Shown: positions 21,341-31,359, counted from the stretch's first letter. The stretch: DNA of 64,000 bases from Candidatus Pelagibacter giovannonii (GCF_012276695.1 NZ_CP038852.1:62001-126000), one strand, 5' to 3'. Notes: generated by a model from the sequence alone, not told the origin. Translations and numbers: made by a program.

Positions 21341-21532
21341 ATGAAAAAACAAGAAATTAAAAAACTATCTAAAGACGAAGTTATTAAAAATATTGATAAA
21401 TTAAAAAAAGATTTATTTAACTTTAGATTTCAAAAAATTAACTCACAGATTACAGATCCATCTAAAATTGGACAAACTAAAAAAACTATAGCTAGATTAA
21501 AAACTACACTAAAAGGAAAATTAAATGCCTAA
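21341..21532 (+). CDS. rpmC: 50S ribosomal protein L29
   Basis: L29 is a small helical protein at the tunnel exit. With the ATG at 21341 the product has 63 residues (MKKQEIKKLSKDE...), and LKKDLFNFRFQKINSQITDPSKI carries the family pattern. A TTG nine bases upstream would add three residues and overlap rplP, so the ATG is preferred. It overlaps rpsQ by eight bases. Confidence 0.94.
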   Translation: MKKQEIKKLSKDEVIKNIDKLKKDLFNFRFQKINSQITDPSKIGQTKKTIARLKTTLKGKLNA

Positions 21533-21761
21533 AAAAATATTAACAGGAGTAGTAACGAGTGATAAACCTAATAAAACTATAACTGTATCTGTTGAAAGAA
21601 AATACTCACACCCAGTATTAAAAAAAGTAGTTAAAGTTAGAAAAAAGTATAACGCACACGATGAAAATAATAAATTTAAAACTGGAGATACAGTGTCAAT
21701 CATTGAATGTAAGCCTTTTTCTAAAAATAAAAAATTTCAAGTAATGGATGGATCTAAATGA
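21525..21761 (+). CDS. rpsQ: 30S ribosomal protein S17
   Basis: S17 is a primary 16S rRNA-binding protein. The 78-residue protein has [25 protein letters not shown] (within about residues 5-29) and [21 protein letters not shown], both typical. It overlaps rpmC at its start and rplN by four bases (ATGA) at its end, consistent with coupled translation. Confidence 0.97.
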   Translation: MPKKILTGVVTSDKPNKTITVSVERKYSHPVLKKVVKVRKKYNAHDENNKFKTGDTVSIIECKPFSKNKKFQVMDGSK

Positions 21762-22126
21762 TACAAGTACAAACTGAATTATTAGTAGCAGATAACACTG
21801 GTGCAAAAAGAATTGAATGTATTAAAGTTTTAGGTGGCTCTAAGCGTAGATATGCAAGTATTGGTGATACTATCGTTATTGCTGTAAAAGAGGCATTACC
21901 TAAAGGAAAAGTTAAAAAAGGTACTGTTCATAAAGCAGTTGTAGTTAGGGTAAAAAAAGGAATTCATAGAGAAGATGGATCTAAAGTTAGATTTGACAAT
22001 AATGCAGCTGTTTTAGTTGACGATAAAGGTGAACCAGTAGGTACTAGGATATTTGGTCCAGTAACAAGAGAATTAAGAAGTAGAGGTCAAATGAAAATAA
22101 TTTCATTGGCTCCAGAGGTTTTATAA
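21758..22126 (+). CDS. rplN: 50S ribosomal protein L14
   Basis: L14 forms inter-subunit bridges and binds the silencing factor RsfS in other bacteria. The 122-residue protein begins [27 protein letters not shown] and ends with [17 protein letters not shown], matching the family along its whole length. It overlaps rpsQ by four bases and adjoins rplX. Confidence 0.98.
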   Translation: MIQVQTELLVADNTGAKRIECIKVLGGSKRRYASIGDTIVIAVKEALPKGKVKKGTVHKAVVVRVKKGIHREDGSKVRFDNNAAVLVDDKGEPVGTRIFGPVTRELRSRGQMKIISLAPEVL

Positions 22127-22375
22127 ATGATTAAAAAAGGATTAAAAGTAAGAGTTTTAACTGGTAGAGATAAAAAAAAAGAGGGTGAGGTTATTGAAAT
22201 TGACAGACCTAATAATAGAGCAAAAGTTCAAGGAATTAATATTGTGAAAAAACATGTTAAAACTACTAAAGAAAAGAAAGGTGGAATAATCTCTAAAGAG
22301 AGTTTCATTCATATTTCAAACCTTAAACTTATTGACGAAAAAGCTAAAACAAAAAAAACTGAGGCTAAGAAATAA
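22127..22375 (+). CDS. rplX: 50S ribosomal protein L24
   Basis: L24 initiates 50S assembly. The 82-residue protein has the KOW motif [21 protein letters not shown] (within about residues 7-27), then the [19 protein letters not shown] segment and a short lysine-rich tail. It is shorter than the roughly 104-residue enterobacterial form, which is a trimmed C terminus. It overlaps rplE by one base. Confidence 0.96.
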   Translation: MIKKGLKVRVLTGRDKKKEGEVIEIDRPNNRAKVQGINIVKKHVKTTKEKKGGIISKESFIHISNLKLIDEKAKTKKTEAKK

Positions 22376-22929
22376 TGATACCTAGATTAAAAGAACTTTA
22401 TTACAAAGAAATACAACCACAACTTAAAGAAACCCTTGGATATAAAAATACCTATATGGGGCCAAAAGTTGAAAAAGTTGTTATTAACATGGGTCTTGGT
22501 CTTGATGGAGCTGATGCAAAGATCATGAAATCTACTGAAGAAGATTTAGGAAAAATTACAGGTCAAAAACCAACTGTTACTAAATTTAAAAAATCAGTAG
22601 CTAACTTTAAAACAAGAAAAGGTACAAATGCTGGATTAAAAGTTACTTTAAGAGGCAACAAAATGTATGAGTTTATAGATAGACTTGTAAACATTGCCTT
22701 ACCAAGAATTAAAGACTTTAGAGGTTTATCTCCAAAAGGTTTTGATAAGTTTGGTAATTACACGTTTGGAATTAAAGAGCATATAATTTTTCCAGAAGTT
22801 AACTTTGATAGAATTGATAAAATTAGAGGTCTTGATGTTGTTGTTGTAATCTCTGCTTTAAATAAAGATCATAGTTTTGCACTTTTAGAAAAACTAAATT
22901 TTCCATTTATTAAAAAAGGAGATAATTAA
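22375..22929 (+). CDS. rplE: 50S ribosomal protein L5
   Basis: L5 binds 5S rRNA and contacts the P-site tRNA. The 184-residue protein starts PRLKELYYKEIQPQL. It has KVEKVVINMGLG (about residues 32-43), GLKVTLRGNKMYEFIDRL (about 87-104) and FGIKEHIIFPEV (about 131-142). It lies between rplX and rpsN, the usual spc order. Confidence 0.98.
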   Translation: MIPRLKELYYKEIQPQLKETLGYKNTYMGPKVEKVVINMGLGLDGADAKIMKSTEEDLGKITGQKPTVTKFKKSVANFKTRKGTNAGLKVTLRGNKMYEFIDRLVNIALPRIKDFRGLSPKGFDKFGNYTFGIKEHIIFPEVNFDRIDKIRGLDVVVVISALNKDHSFALLEKLNFPFIKKGDN

Positions 22930-22931
22930 GA

Positions 22932-23237
22932 ATGGCTAAAGTAAGCGCAGTAAATAAAAACAATAAAAGAATTAAGCTGTCTGATAGACTTTTCAAAAAA
23001 AGACAAGCATTAAAGAAAATTATAATGGATAAAAACATATCATTAGAAGAAAGATTTAAAGCACAACAAAAGCTTTCAAATTTACCTCGTAATTCAGCAA
23101 AAAATAGAGTTATGAACAGATGTCAAATTACTGGAAGACCACATGGTGTTTACAGAAAATTAAAAATATCAAGAATAGCCTTAAGAGACTTGGGACTGCA
23201 TGGATTAATTCCTGGCATGACTAAGTCGAGTTGGTAG
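22932..23237 (+). CDS. rpsN: 30S ribosomal protein S14 (zinc-independent form)
   Basis: S14 assembles late into the 30S head. The 101-residue protein is the long form, without CxxC zinc pairs. It has NRCQITGRPHGVYRKLKISRIALRD (within about residues 63-88) and ends GLIPGMTKSSW, as in other proteobacteria. It lies two bases after rplE. Confidence 0.97.
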   Translation: MAKVSAVNKNNKRIKLSDRLFKKRQALKKIIMDKNISLEERFKAQQKLSNLPRNSAKNRVMNRCQITGRPHGVYRKLKISRIALRDLGLHGLIPGMTKSSW

Positions 23238-23247
23238 AAAGGATAAT

Positions 23248-23643
23248 ATGAGTTTAAGTGACCCAATAGGGGATATGATCGCAAGAATAAAAAATGCTCA
23301 AGTGAGAAATCACAAAAAAGTAGCATTACCCTCTTCTAACTTTAAAGTTAAAATTGCAGATATTCTTAAAAGTGAAGGATTTATAAGGGATTATAAAATT
23401 GAAACTGAAAATAATAAACCTACTTTATCTGTAGATTTAAAATATTATTCTGGAAACCCTGTTATTAGCACTTTCGAGAGAGTGTCAAAACCTGGTAGAA
23501 GAATATTTTCAAGCGCTGATAGTTTACCAAAAATTAATGGTGGATTGGGTATAGCTATTGTATCTACGCCAAAAGGTGTAATGACTGATATTGAGGCTAG
23601 AAAACAAAAAGTTGGTGGCGAAATAATTTGTAAGGTATTTTAA
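23248..23643 (+). CDS. rpsH: 30S ribosomal protein S8
   Basis: S8 binds helix 21 of 16S rRNA and in E. coli also represses the spc operon. The 131-residue protein begins SLSDPIGDMIARIKNAQ. Its C-terminal signature GGLGIAIVSTPKGVMTDIEARKQKVGGEIIC (within about 95-130) includes the STPKG RNA-binding loop. An AAGGA sequence just before the ATG is one of the few clear ribosome-binding sites in this cluster. Confidence 0.98.
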   Translation: MSLSDPIGDMIARIKNAQVRNHKKVALPSSNFKVKIADILKSEGFIRDYKIETENNKPTLSVDLKYYSGNPVISTFERVSKPGRRIFSSADSLPKINGGLGIAIVSTPKGVMTDIEARKQKVGGEIICKVF

Positions 23644-24182
23644 TGTCTAAAATTGGTAAAATAAGTATTTCGATCCCTGAAAAAGTTAAAGCAGCACTTT
23701 CTGGTAGTGTTCTTAACATTGAGGGACCATTGGGTAAAAAATCACTTAAGATTGATCTAGAAATGTTTAACCTTGATATTATCGAAGGAAAAGAAATATC
23801 TATCAACCCTAAAGTAAAGGATCAAAACTCAAAAAGATTATGGGGCATGAATAGAAGCTTAATCAATAATGCTGTTATTGGTTCAAGCACTGGTTATGAA
23901 AAGATTTTAGAGCTTGTTGGTGTTGGATATAGAGCTGCATTAAAAGATAAACAATTAAATTTACAATTAGGGTATAGCCACGATATTAATTTTGATATTC
24001 CTGAAGGAATTAAAATTGTTGTTGAAAAACAGACTGTAGTTAAAGTTAGTGGAGCTGATAAACAGCAAGTAGGTATGGTTGTTTCAAAAATTAAAGCTTT
24101 TAGAAAACCAGAGCCATATAAAGGCAAAGGTATTAGAGAAAAGGGTCAATACATTCTAAGGAAAGAAGGGAAGAAAAAATAA
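23643..24182 (+). CDS. rplF: 50S ribosomal protein L6
   Basis: L6 stabilises the factor-binding region of the 50S subunit. The 179-residue protein has two repeats of the L6 fold. The N-terminal one has [11 protein letters not shown] and [12 protein letters not shown], and the C-terminal signature is [25 protein letters not shown] (within about 153-178). It overlaps rpsH and rplR by one base each. Confidence 0.98.
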   Translation: MSKIGKISISIPEKVKAALSGSVLNIEGPLGKKSLKIDLEMFNLDIIEGKEISINPKVKDQNSKRLWGMNRSLINNAVIGSSTGYEKILELVGVGYRAALKDKQLNLQLGYSHDINFDIPEGIKIVVEKQTVVKVSGADKQQVGMVVSKIKAFRKPEPYKGKGIREKGQYILRKEGKKK

Positions 24183-24538
24183 TGAAACTGAATACCATTC
24201 AAAGAAAGAAATTTAGAGTAACTGGTAAATTAAAAAAAGTTGCATCATCTGACAGATTAAGACTAAGTATATCAAGATCTGCAAAAAATATCTCAGCTCA
24301 AATTATTGATGATGTTAAAAATATTACTTTAGTTTCTTGTTCTTCTATTGAAAAAGATATCCGTTCAATGGATAAAGTGAATAAAACAGAAATTTCTAAA
24401 ATAGTTGCAGAAAAATTAGCAAAGAAGGCTCAAGAAAAGAAAATATCAAAGATTTTTTTTGATAGAGGTATATATAAATATCACGGCAGAGTTAAAGTTT
24501 TTGCTGAAACGTTGCGTAAAAATGGAATGGAATTTTAA
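24182..24538 (+). CDS. rplR: 50S ribosomal protein L18
   Basis: L18 delivers 5S rRNA to the large subunit together with L5. The 118-residue protein has [20 protein letters not shown] (about residues 26-45) and the C-terminal [26 protein letters not shown], the strongest family signature. It meets rpsE at a TAATTATG junction. Confidence 0.97.
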   Translation: MKLNTIQRKKFRVTGKLKKVASSDRLRLSISRSAKNISAQIIDDVKNITLVSCSSIEKDIRSMDKVNKTEISKIVAEKLAKKAQEKKISKIFFDRGIYKYHGRVKVFAETLRKNGMEF

Positions 24539-24540
24539 TT

Positions 24541-25053
24541 ATGGATTTTAAAGATAAAAAAGATGACGGTATTTTAGAAAAACTTGTTCACATCAACAGA
24601 ATTACGAAAGTAGTAAAAGGTGGTCGTAGATTTGGTTTTTCAGCATTAGTAGTAGTTGGTAATCAAGCAGGTAAAATTGGAATTGCACATGCAAAAGCAA
24701 AACAAGTTCCAGATGCAATTAAAAAAGCTAACGAAACTGCAAGAAGAGTTTTAATTCATATTCCTCTAAGAGAAGGTAGAACCATTCACCATGATGTTTA
24801 TGGAAAAGATGGTGCTGGTAAAATTGTTTTAAGATCTGCACCAAAAGGAACAGGTATTATTGCAGGTGGTCCGGTTAGAGCAGTTTGTGAAGTTTTAGGA
24901 ATTAAAGATATAGTCGCTAAATCAATGGGAACATCAAACCCTCACAATATGATAAGAGCTACAATGAAGGCTCTTTCAAAACAAAATTCACCAAAACATA
25001 TTGCAACGATCAGAAATAAAAAGATTTCTGATGTAATTGAAAAAAGAGGATAA
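24541..25053 (+). CDS. rpsE: 30S ribosomal protein S5
   Basis: S5 helps control decoding accuracy and mRNA entry. The 170-residue protein has [25 protein letters not shown] (within about residues 18-43), [21 protein letters not shown] and the C-terminal [16 protein letters not shown]. It overlaps the next gene by one base, and that gene is rplO. The rpmD gene usually found between them is not present. Confidence 0.98.
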   Translation: MDFKDKKDDGILEKLVHINRITKVVKGGRRFGFSALVVVGNQAGKIGIAHAKAKQVPDAIKKANETARRVLIHIPLREGRTIHHDVYGKDGAGKIVLRSAPKGTGIIAGGPVRAVCEVLGIKDIVAKSMGTSNPHNMIRATMKALSKQNSPKHIATIRNKKISDVIEKRG

Positions 25054-25514
25054 TGACTACATTAAATACTACTGGAAAAGTTTTATACAAAAAAAAGATG
25101 AGAGTTGGTAGAGGTATAGGTTCTGGAAAAGGAAAAACATCTGGAAGAGGTGTTAAAGGCCAAAAATCTAGATCTGGTGTTGCTATTAAAGCTTTTGAAG
25201 GTGGTCAAATGCCTTTATATAGAAGATTACCTAAAAGAGGTTTTAATGCAATTAAGAGATACCAAGCTATTATTGCAATAATGAACTTAGAGAAAATCCA
25301 AACTTTTATAACTGAAAAAACAATTAATTCTGGTGATGTAATAAATATGGCATTACTTAAGAAACTTAAATTGATTAATAAAAATTCTCAAAAATTAAAG
25401 ATACTAGGTACAGGCGAAATTAAAGATAAAGTTAACATTGAAGCTGACTTGGTCTCTAAATCTGCTGTAGAAAAATTAGAGAAAGCTGGCGGAACAATAC
25501 AATTAAAAAAATAA
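25053..25514 (+). CDS. rplO: 50S ribosomal protein L15
   Basis: L15 is a late-assembling 50S protein. The 153-residue protein has the Gly/Arg-rich N-terminal extension GRGIGSGKGKTSGRGVKGQKSRSG (within about residues 20-43), FEGGQMPLYRRLPKRGF (about 50-66) and a C-terminal KLEKAGGTI. The start overlaps rpsE by one base. It is followed 10 bases later by secY. Confidence 0.97.
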   Translation: MTTLNTTGKVLYKKKMRVGRGIGSGKGKTSGRGVKGQKSRSGVAIKAFEGGQMPLYRRLPKRGFNAIKRYQAIIAIMNLEKIQTFITEKTINSGDVINMALLKKLKLINKNSQKLKILGTGEIKDKVNIEADLVSKSAVEKLEKAGGTIQLKK

Positions 25515-25524
25515 TTAAGATATT

Positions 25525-26805
25525 ATGAGCTCATCTTCTCAAACTAATGATCTTAAAAATAGAATAATTTTTACAATATTTATTTTAGCAGTTTATAGAT
25601 TTGGTACTTTTGTACCAATTCCAGGTATTGACCCTGAGCAATTACAAACAATGATGAGTGGTAATCAAAAAGGATTACTTGGAATGTTTAATGTTTTTTC
25701 TGGAGGTGCTGTAAGTAGAATGGCTATATTCGCACTTGGAATTATGCCTTATATTTCATCTTCAATCATAGTTCAGTTGTTAACTGGCGTATCTGATTAT
25801 TTTAAAAATTTAAAGGCACAAGGTGAAACTGGAAGAGCTAAAATTACCCAGATTACAAGATATGGAACCGTGTTACTTGCTCTTGTTCAAGGTTATGGTT
25901 TATCTATAGGCCTACAATCTTCTCCTGATTTAGTTATTAACCCAGGACTATTTTTTACGGTAACAGCAGTCTCAACTATTGTTGCTGGTACAATGTTTTT
26001 AATGTGGCTTGGTGAACAAATAACACAAAGAGGTATTGGTAATGGTATTTCATTGATTATTTTTGCTGGTATTGTTGCTGAAATTCCACGTGCTCTAGTT
26101 ACTACATTTGAACTTGGTAGAACAGGTGCAGTATCTACAATTATGATTATTGGAATTTTTGTATTATTAGTTGCAACAATAATGTTCATCGTTTTCATGG
26201 AAAGAGCATTAAGAAAAATTTTAATAAATTATCCTAAAAGACAAATGGGAAATAAAATGTATGGTGGTGAATCTTCTCATTTACCTCTAAAAATTAACCA
26301 AGCAGGTGTTATTCCAGCAATTTTTGCATCAGCACTACTGCTATTACCTGTAACTTTTTCTAATTTTAGTTTTTCAGATAATGACACATTCTTAAACTTA
26401 AGTTCATACTTTACACAAGGGCAACCTCTTTATATGTTGCTTTACGCCTCTGGAATAATATTTTTTACTTTTTTCTATACATCGATAACATTTAATCCAA
26501 CTGAGACTGCTGATAATTTAAGAAAATATGGTGGATTTGTTCCTGGTATTAGACCAGGTGAAAACACAGCTTTGTATATTGATAAGATTGTAATAAAACT
26601 TACAACAATTGGTGCGTTGTATTTAACATTGGTTTGTTTAATGCCAGAATTTTTAATTGCCAATTATCCAATACCTTTTTACCTAGGTGGTACTTCTATT
26701 TTGATTGTTGTGGTAGTTGCAATTGATACTGTTACGCAAATACAAACTAGATTAATGAGCTCTCAATATGAGCAATTAATTAAAAAAACAAAATTCGGAA
26801 AATAA
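25525..26805 (+). CDS. secY: Preprotein translocase subunit SecY
   Basis: SecY is the channel subunit of the Sec translocon. The 426-residue protein has about ten membrane helices. Its signatures are RFGTFVPIPGIDPEQL near the first helix, ALGIMPYISSSIIVQLLTG (plug/helix 2 region), GNGISLIIFAGIV, and the cytosolic loop AFNPTETADNL-like segment with PGIRPGENTA. It lies in its usual place between rplO and adk. Confidence 0.97.
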   Translation: MSSSSQTNDLKNRIIFTIFILAVYRFGTFVPIPGIDPEQLQTMMSGNQKGLLGMFNVFSGGAVSRMAIFALGIMPYISSSIIVQLLTGVSDYFKNLKAQGETGRAKITQITRYGTVLLALVQGYGLSIGLQSSPDLVINPGLFFTVTAVSTIVAGTMFLMWLGEQITQRGIGNGISLIIFAGIVAEIPRALVTTFELGRTGAVSTIMIIGIFVLLVATIMFIVFMERALRKILINYPKRQMGNKMYGGESSHLPLKINQAGVIPAIFASALLLLPVTFSNFSFSDNDTFLNLSSYFTQGQPLYMLLYASGIIFFTFFYTSITFNPTETADNLRKYGGFVPGIRPGENTALYIDKIVIKLTTIGALYLTLVCLMPEFLIANYPIPFYLGGTSILIVVVVAIDTVTQIQTRLMSSQYEQLIKKTKFGK

Positions 26806-26809
26806 CTAA

Positions 26810-27451
26810 GTGAATATAATTCTTTTTGGTCCTCCAGGAGCAGGTAAGGGGACTCAAGCTCAGTCTATTGTTAAAAAACACAATTACTTTCAATTATCTA
26901 CAGGGAACCTGTTAAGAGATGAAGTAAAATCTAAAACTAAACTTGGTACTGATATTGAAAAATTGATCTCTAATGGAAAATTTGTTTCAAATGAAATTGT
27001 AAATATCTTATTGAGACAATCATTAACCAATCTAAAATATAGAGATAGAATTATTTTTGACGGATATCCAAGAAATGTCGACCAAGCTGTCAATTTAGAA
27101 GTCATATTAAATGAGTTTAATCAAACAATAGGGCACACTATATTCCTAAATGTTTCAAGAGAGATCATTGAAAAACGTATTATGGGCAGAATGACCTGTG
27201 AAAAGTGCAATATGACGTTAAATGAATATTTCAATAAGGAGCAAATAGAACTTCACCCCTGTGGTGTTGAGCATTTAAAGAAAAGAAAAGATGATAATCT
27301 TGATATTGTTATTTCTAGATACGATACTTACATGTCTTCTACAAAACCAGTATTAGATTTCTATTCAAAAAATTCAAATTTCACTGAAATTGATGGTGCA
27401 GGGGAAATTGATCAAATAACCAATAAAATCAATGAAATTCTTAAGGTTTAA
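26810..27451 (+). CDS. adk: Adenylate kinase
   Basis: The enzyme interconverts ATP, AMP and ADP in the cytoplasm. The 213-residue protein starts at a GTG codon at 26810, immediately before the P-loop GPPGAGKGTQ (residues 6-15). It also has STGNLLRDEV, FDGYPRN and a long LID domain. The LID has CEKC plus a third cysteine (PCGVE), so a zinc-type LID with one non-Cys ligand is possible. Its position after secY is conserved in alphaproteobacteria. Confidence 0.97.
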   Translation: MNIILFGPPGAGKGTQAQSIVKKHNYFQLSTGNLLRDEVKSKTKLGTDIEKLISNGKFVSNEIVNILLRQSLTNLKYRDRIIFDGYPRNVDQAVNLEVILNEFNQTIGHTIFLNVSREIIEKRIMGRMTCEKCNMTLNEYFNKEQIELHPCGVEHLKKRKDDNLDIVISRYDTYMSSTKPVLDFYSKNSNFTEIDGAGEIDQITNKINEILKV

Positions 27452-27455
27452 GACG

Positions 27456-27483
27456 TTGACTTTGGAACATCTTCTTATATAAA
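27456..27483 (+). promoter_or_regulatory. Putative internal promoter before rpsM-rpsK-rpoA-rplQ
   Basis: TTGACT at 27456-27461 and TATAAA at 27478-27483 are separated by 16 bases. They lie in the 55-base gap between adk and rpsM, the only real gap in the second half of the ribosomal cluster. The spacing equals that of the candidate promoters before tRNA-Tyr and rpsL. It would give independent expression of the alpha subunit operon. Confidence 0.55.
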
Positions 27484-27506
27484 AGGCTAAATTTATTCTC
27501 AAAAAT

Positions 27507-27890
27507 ATGGCTCGTATAGCAGGTGTAAACATTCCGCAAAATAAACTTGTTCACATAGGACTAACGTATATCTATGGTATTGGTGATAAATTTTCTAGCC
27601 AAATTTGTACTTCTTTAGAAATTCCTAAAGCAAAAAGAATTAATGAACTTACTGATGAAGATATTTTAAAAATTAGAGAATATATTGATGCTAACTTTAA
27701 AGTCGAAGGTGATCTTAGAAGAGATTATTCTTTAACTATTAAAAGATTAATTGATCTTGCGTGCTATAGAGGATCTAGACACAGAAAAAAACTTCCAGTT
27801 AGAGGACAAAGAACAAGATGTAATGCAAGAACAAGAAAAGGTAAAGCAATCGCAATTGCTGGTAAAAAATTAACTCCACTTAAAAAATAA
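27507..27890 (+). CDS. rpsM: 30S ribosomal protein S13
   Basis: S13 contacts P-site tRNA and the 50S subunit. The 127-residue protein begins [25 protein letters not shown]. Its C-terminal signature [27 protein letters not shown] (within about 90-118) ends in a basic tail. It is the first gene after the putative internal promoter. Confidence 0.98.
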   Translation: MARIAGVNIPQNKLVHIGLTYIYGIGDKFSSQICTSLEIPKAKRINELTDEDILKIREYIDANFKVEGDLRRDYSLTIKRLIDLACYRGSRHRKKLPVRGQRTRCNARTRKGKAIAIAGKKLTPLKK

Positions 27891-27897
27891 TTAATTT

Positions 27898-28350
27898 ATG
27901 GCTAAAGTAGATAAAGTTGAGAATAAAGAAGCTGTTATAGAAAAAAAAGTTGATAAAAAATCTAAGAAAAGCTCTTATTCAAAAAAAAAGAAAATAAAAA
28001 AGAATATTCTTAACGGTATCGCTTACGTACAGTCTACTTTTAATAATACAATAATTTCAATTGCAGATACTAATGGAAATGTAATTTCTTGGGCATCTGC
28101 CGGACAAAAAGGTTTTAAAGGTTCAAGAAAATCAACACCTTATGCTGCGCAAATCGCTGCAGATTCTGCTGCATCTAAAGCTTTAGAATATGGAATGAAA
28201 ACTTTATCGGTTGAAGTTAAAGGACCTGGTTCAGGAAGAGAAACTGCATTAAGAGCTTTACAAGCGAGAGGATTTAAAATTCTTTCAATAAAAGATACAA
28301 CACCAATGCCACATAACGGCGTAAGACCACCAAAAAAAAGGAGAGTTTAA
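27898..28350 (+). CDS. rpsK: 30S ribosomal protein S11 with lysine-rich N-terminal extension
   Basis: S11 lies on the 30S platform near the E site. The protein is 150 residues, about 20 longer than the typical form. The first 35 or so residues are a very lysine/serine-rich extension. The conserved body then starts at [18 protein letters not shown] and ends [10 protein letters not shown]. The extension has no repeat or fold I recognise. A downstream start would still leave a basic tail. Confidence 0.96.
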   Translation: MAKVDKVENKEAVIEKKVDKKSKKSSYSKKKKIKKNILNGIAYVQSTFNNTIISIADTNGNVISWASAGQKGFKGSRKSTPYAAQIAADSAASKALEYGMKTLSVEVKGPGSGRETALRALQARGFKILSIKDTTPMPHNGVRPPKKRRV

Positions 28351-28353
28351 TAA

Positions 28354-29382
28354 ATGGAAAGTTTAAATGTAAATGCTAAAAATTGGAAAGCATTAATTAA
28401 ACCAGCTCAATTAGATGTTAAAATTAGTGATGACAAATCTCATGCAAAAATTATCGCAGAACCTTTAGAAAAAGGATATGGTTTAACTTTAGGGAATTCT
28501 TTAAGAAGAATTTTACTTTCATCAATCAGAGGTGCTGCCGTTACATCAATTCAAATTGATGGTGTTTTACATGAATTTACATCTATCAAAGGTGTTAGAG
28601 AAGATGTAACTGATATAGTTTTAAACGTTAAATCATTAGCTCTAAAAAGTTCTTCGGATGGTACTAAAAAACTTATTTTAGATGCTAAAGGTCCTGGAGA
28701 AATTAAAGCTTCTGACATAGCACCAGTAACCGATATTGAAATTTTAAATCCTGATTTAGTTATTTGTAATTTAGATGAAAATACACATTTCCATATGGAA
28801 ATGAATGTTGGAACAGGTAAGGGATATGTTCCTGCAGTGATGAATAAGCCAGAAGAACCACCTTTAGGATTAATTGCTATAGATTCTTTATATAGTCCGG
28901 TTAAGAAGGTTTCATACTCTATAAGTACTGCTAGGGAAGGAAAAGCCCTAGATTATGATAAATTAATCATGGAAGTTGAAACTAATGGATCAATTTCTGC
29001 TGAAGACGCAGTTGCGTATTCTGCTAGAATTTTCCAAGATCAACTAAATATGTTTGTAAATTTTGACGAACCTGTTGAAGCACCAGTAAAAGAAGTTTCA
29101 TCTGAGCCTGAATTCAATAAAAATTTATTAAGAAAAGTTGATGAACTTGAACTATCTGTGCGTTCTATGAATTGTCTTAAAAATGATAATATTATTTACA
29201 TTGGAGATCTAGTCCAAAAGTCAGAAGGTGAAATGCTTAGAACACCTAACTTTGGAAGAAAATCACTTAATGAAATAAAAGAAGTTTTAACTGGTATGTC
29301 TTTATACTTAGGTATGGAGATACCAAACTGGCCACCAGATAATATAGTTGAAATGTCTAAAAAGTTAGAGGAGCAGATCTAA
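28354..29382 (+). CDS. rpoA: DNA-directed RNA polymerase subunit alpha
   Basis: The 342-residue alpha subunit nucleates polymerase assembly. The N-terminal domain has [26 protein letters not shown] (within about residues 40-66) and the [10 protein letters not shown] region. A linker follows, then the C-terminal helix-hairpin-helix domain with [16 protein letters not shown] and [12 protein letters not shown] (about 262-315), which contacts UP elements and activators. It overlaps rplQ by one base. The rpsD gene is not in this operon, as is usual in alphaproteobacteria. Confidence 0.98.
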   Translation: MESLNVNAKNWKALIKPAQLDVKISDDKSHAKIIAEPLEKGYGLTLGNSLRRILLSSIRGAAVTSIQIDGVLHEFTSIKGVREDVTDIVLNVKSLALKSSSDGTKKLILDAKGPGEIKASDIAPVTDIEILNPDLVICNLDENTHFHMEMNVGTGKGYVPAVMNKPEEPPLGLIAIDSLYSPVKKVSYSISTAREGKALDYDKLIMEVETNGSISAEDAVAYSARIFQDQLNMFVNFDEPVEAPVKEVSSEPEFNKNLLRKVDELELSVRSMNCLKNDNIIYIGDLVQKSEGEMLRTPNFGRKSLNEIKEVLTGMSLYLGMEIPNWPPDNIVEMSKKLEEQI

Positions 29383-29819
29383 TGAGACACGGAATGGCTA
29401 ATAAGAAGTTAAATAGAACTTCTGAACATAGAAAAGCTTTATTGAAGAATATGCTTAATTCTTTAATAAAATATGAGCAGATCACTACAACACTTCCAAA
29501 AGCTAAATTCTTAAAACCTCAAGCTGATAAAATCATAACTTTAGGAAAAAAAGAAACTCTTCAAACAACAAAAATGTTAATGTCTAAATTACAAGACATA
29601 ACATCTGCAAATAAAGTCAAAAAAACTTTGTCAAAAAGATATGAAGCAAGAAATGGTGGTTATACAAGAATTATCAAAGCTGGCTTTAGATATGGTGACA
29701 ATGCACCTATGGCTGTAATAGAATTTGTAGATAGAGATGTTGAGGCAAAAAGAGTTGATAGAAAGAAAAAAGATCCAGCAAAAGATAAAACTGAAGAGAA
29801 AAAATTAGCTACTGCTTAA
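29382..29819 (+). CDS. rplQ: 50S ribosomal protein L17
   Basis: L17 is a large-subunit protein near the tunnel exit. The 145-residue protein has the N-terminal RHGMANKKLNRTSEHRKALLKNML signature and GGYTRIIKAGFRYGDNAPMAVIEFV (within about 99-124). A lysine/glutamate-rich tail follows that is longer than the minimal family size. It is the last gene of the ribosomal run. Confidence 0.97.
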   Translation: MRHGMANKKLNRTSEHRKALLKNMLNSLIKYEQITTTLPKAKFLKPQADKIITLGKKETLQTTKMLMSKLQDITSANKVKKTLSKRYEARNGGYTRIIKAGFRYGDNAPMAVIEFVDRDVEAKRVDRKKKDPAKDKTEEKKLATA

Positions 29820-29843
29820 TTTTTTATATAAAATCATATCATC

Positions 29844-30758
29844 ATGAAAAAGTCTTTTAACGTTGACTCAACGTATAACGATATGCGTATCGATAGATGG
29901 ATACGTAATAACCTCGGTAATTACCCCCAAGGTTTAATTGAAAAAAGTTTAAAAAGTGGAAAAGTTAAAATCAATAATAAAAAAATAAAAAGTTCTCATA
30001 AAGTAAAGACAGGTGACATTATAGATTTATTCAACTTTGATTTTAAAGAAACAATTGTTCAAAGGACAATTAAATTTGTACCTTCAGAAGAAGTCATTAA
30101 AGAGAATGAAGAATTAATAATTGATAATAATGATGATTTCATTGTTCTTAATAAAAGTTCTGGTATTTCAGTTCAAGGTGGAACTAAATCTAAAAAAAAT
30201 CTTGTAGATATTTTTGCTCGTAGTGAAATTTTTCAAGACACAAAACCATTTTCTGTACATAGACTTGACAAAGATACATCTGGAGTTTTTATTATGGCAA
30301 AGCATAGACAATCTGCCCAGTTATTAACCTCTTTATTTAGACTTAGAAAGGTTCATAAAACTTACTTAGCTATATGCCATGGAGAATTACAAAAGGACTC
30401 TGGTGAGTGGAATGATGATTTAACCAGATATGACAATGATAGAGAAGTAGTTGAAAAAGCTAGAACACTTTACAAAGTGTTAGATAAAAATTCTATATGC
30501 AGTCTAGTTGAAATGAAACCAATCACAGGAAGAAAACATCAATTAAGAAAACAACTTTATGCGGTAGGATGCCCAATCTATGGTGACCAAAAATATAAAT
30601 TTAGCAACACAGATAAAGCAATAAATAAAAATTTAATGCTTCATTCATATCAAATTAAATTTATGATTAATGATAAAAAATATACCTACACAGCATTGTT
30701 ACCAGATTATTTTAAAAAACTTTTAAAGACAAAAAGACTTAGATTTCCAAATTCTTAG
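29844..30758 (+). CDS. rluC: RluC-type 23S rRNA pseudouridine synthase
   Basis: This 304-residue enzyme is predicted to isomerise uridines to pseudouridine in 23S rRNA. An S4 RNA-binding domain lies at about residues 13-60 ([11 protein letters not shown], then [20 protein letters not shown]). The RluA-family catalytic domain has [16 protein letters not shown] (about 138-153), whose aspartate is the nucleophile, and [10 protein letters not shown]. RluC fits better than RluD from the N-terminal layout, but the exact target sites are inferred. Its 3' end overlaps lipB on the other strand by 20 bases. Confidence 0.88.
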   Translation: MKKSFNVDSTYNDMRIDRWIRNNLGNYPQGLIEKSLKSGKVKINNKKIKSSHKVKTGDIIDLFNFDFKETIVQRTIKFVPSEEVIKENEELIIDNNDDFIVLNKSSGISVQGGTKSKKNLVDIFARSEIFQDTKPFSVHRLDKDTSGVFIMAKHRQSAQLLTSLFRLRKVHKTYLAICHGELQKDSGEWNDDLTRYDNDREVVEKARTLYKVLDKNSICSLVEMKPITGRKHQLRKQLYAVGCPIYGDQKYKFSNTDKAINKNLMLHSYQIKFMINDKKYTYTALLPDYFKKLLKTKRLRFPNS

Positions 30759-31359
30759 AAAAAGTTTCAATAATAACATCGTCTAAATTCTTATAGTCTT
30801 GATCTTTAATTTCTTTAAGATTGATTACACCTTTATCTGAAATACCACATGGAATAATGTTTTTATATTTTGAAAGATCATTATTAATATTTATTGCAAA
30901 CCCATGATAAGCTATCCATTTGCTTACCCTTACACCTATCGCTGCAACTTTATTAATTTTACCATTATGCTTACTCCAAATACCAATATTTTTTGGATCA
31001 CCAAATGTTTCAATGTTAAATTTTAATAAGCTATTAATAATCGTCTCTTCAATTAAAGTTATAAATTTTCTAATATCCTTTTTTCTTTTTTTTAAATCTA
31101 TAACAAAATAACAAATCAATTGACCTGGACCATGATAAGTAATTTTTCCTCCACGGTTTGTTTTTACTAGATTAATATTTTTATTAAGAATTTCTTTTTC
31201 TTTATAACTTGTACCTGCTGAATAAACTTCTTTATGTTCTAAGATCCATATTAAATCCTCTTTTTTACCATTATTTATCTCCAATAATCTTTCCTCAAGG
31301 AGTTTTATTGCATCTTCATATTTTATTGGATTTATTGACTTTTTAATCTCTATATTCAT
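30739..31359 (-). CDS. lipB: Octanoyl-[acyl carrier protein]-protein transferase LipB
   Basis: LipB moves the octanoyl group from ACP to the lipoyl domains of 2-oxoacid dehydrogenases and GcvH, the first step of endogenous lipoate synthesis. The 206-residue protein has [21 protein letters not shown] (within about residues 69-90), the catalytic lysine region [12 protein letters not shown] and the catalytic cysteine in IIPCGI (about 170-175). It is convergent with rluC, with overlapping ends, and divergent from mgtE. Confidence 0.94.
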   Translation of the reverse strand: MNIEIKKSINPIKYEDAIKLLEERLLEINNGKKEDLIWILEHKEVYSAGTSYKEKEILNKNINLVKTNRGGKITYHGPGQLICYFVIDLKKRKKDIRKFITLIEETIINSLLKFNIETFGDPKNIGIWSKHNGKINKVAAIGVRVSKWIAYHGFAININNDLSKYKNIIPCGISDKGVINLKEIKDQDYKNLDDVIIETFSKNLEI

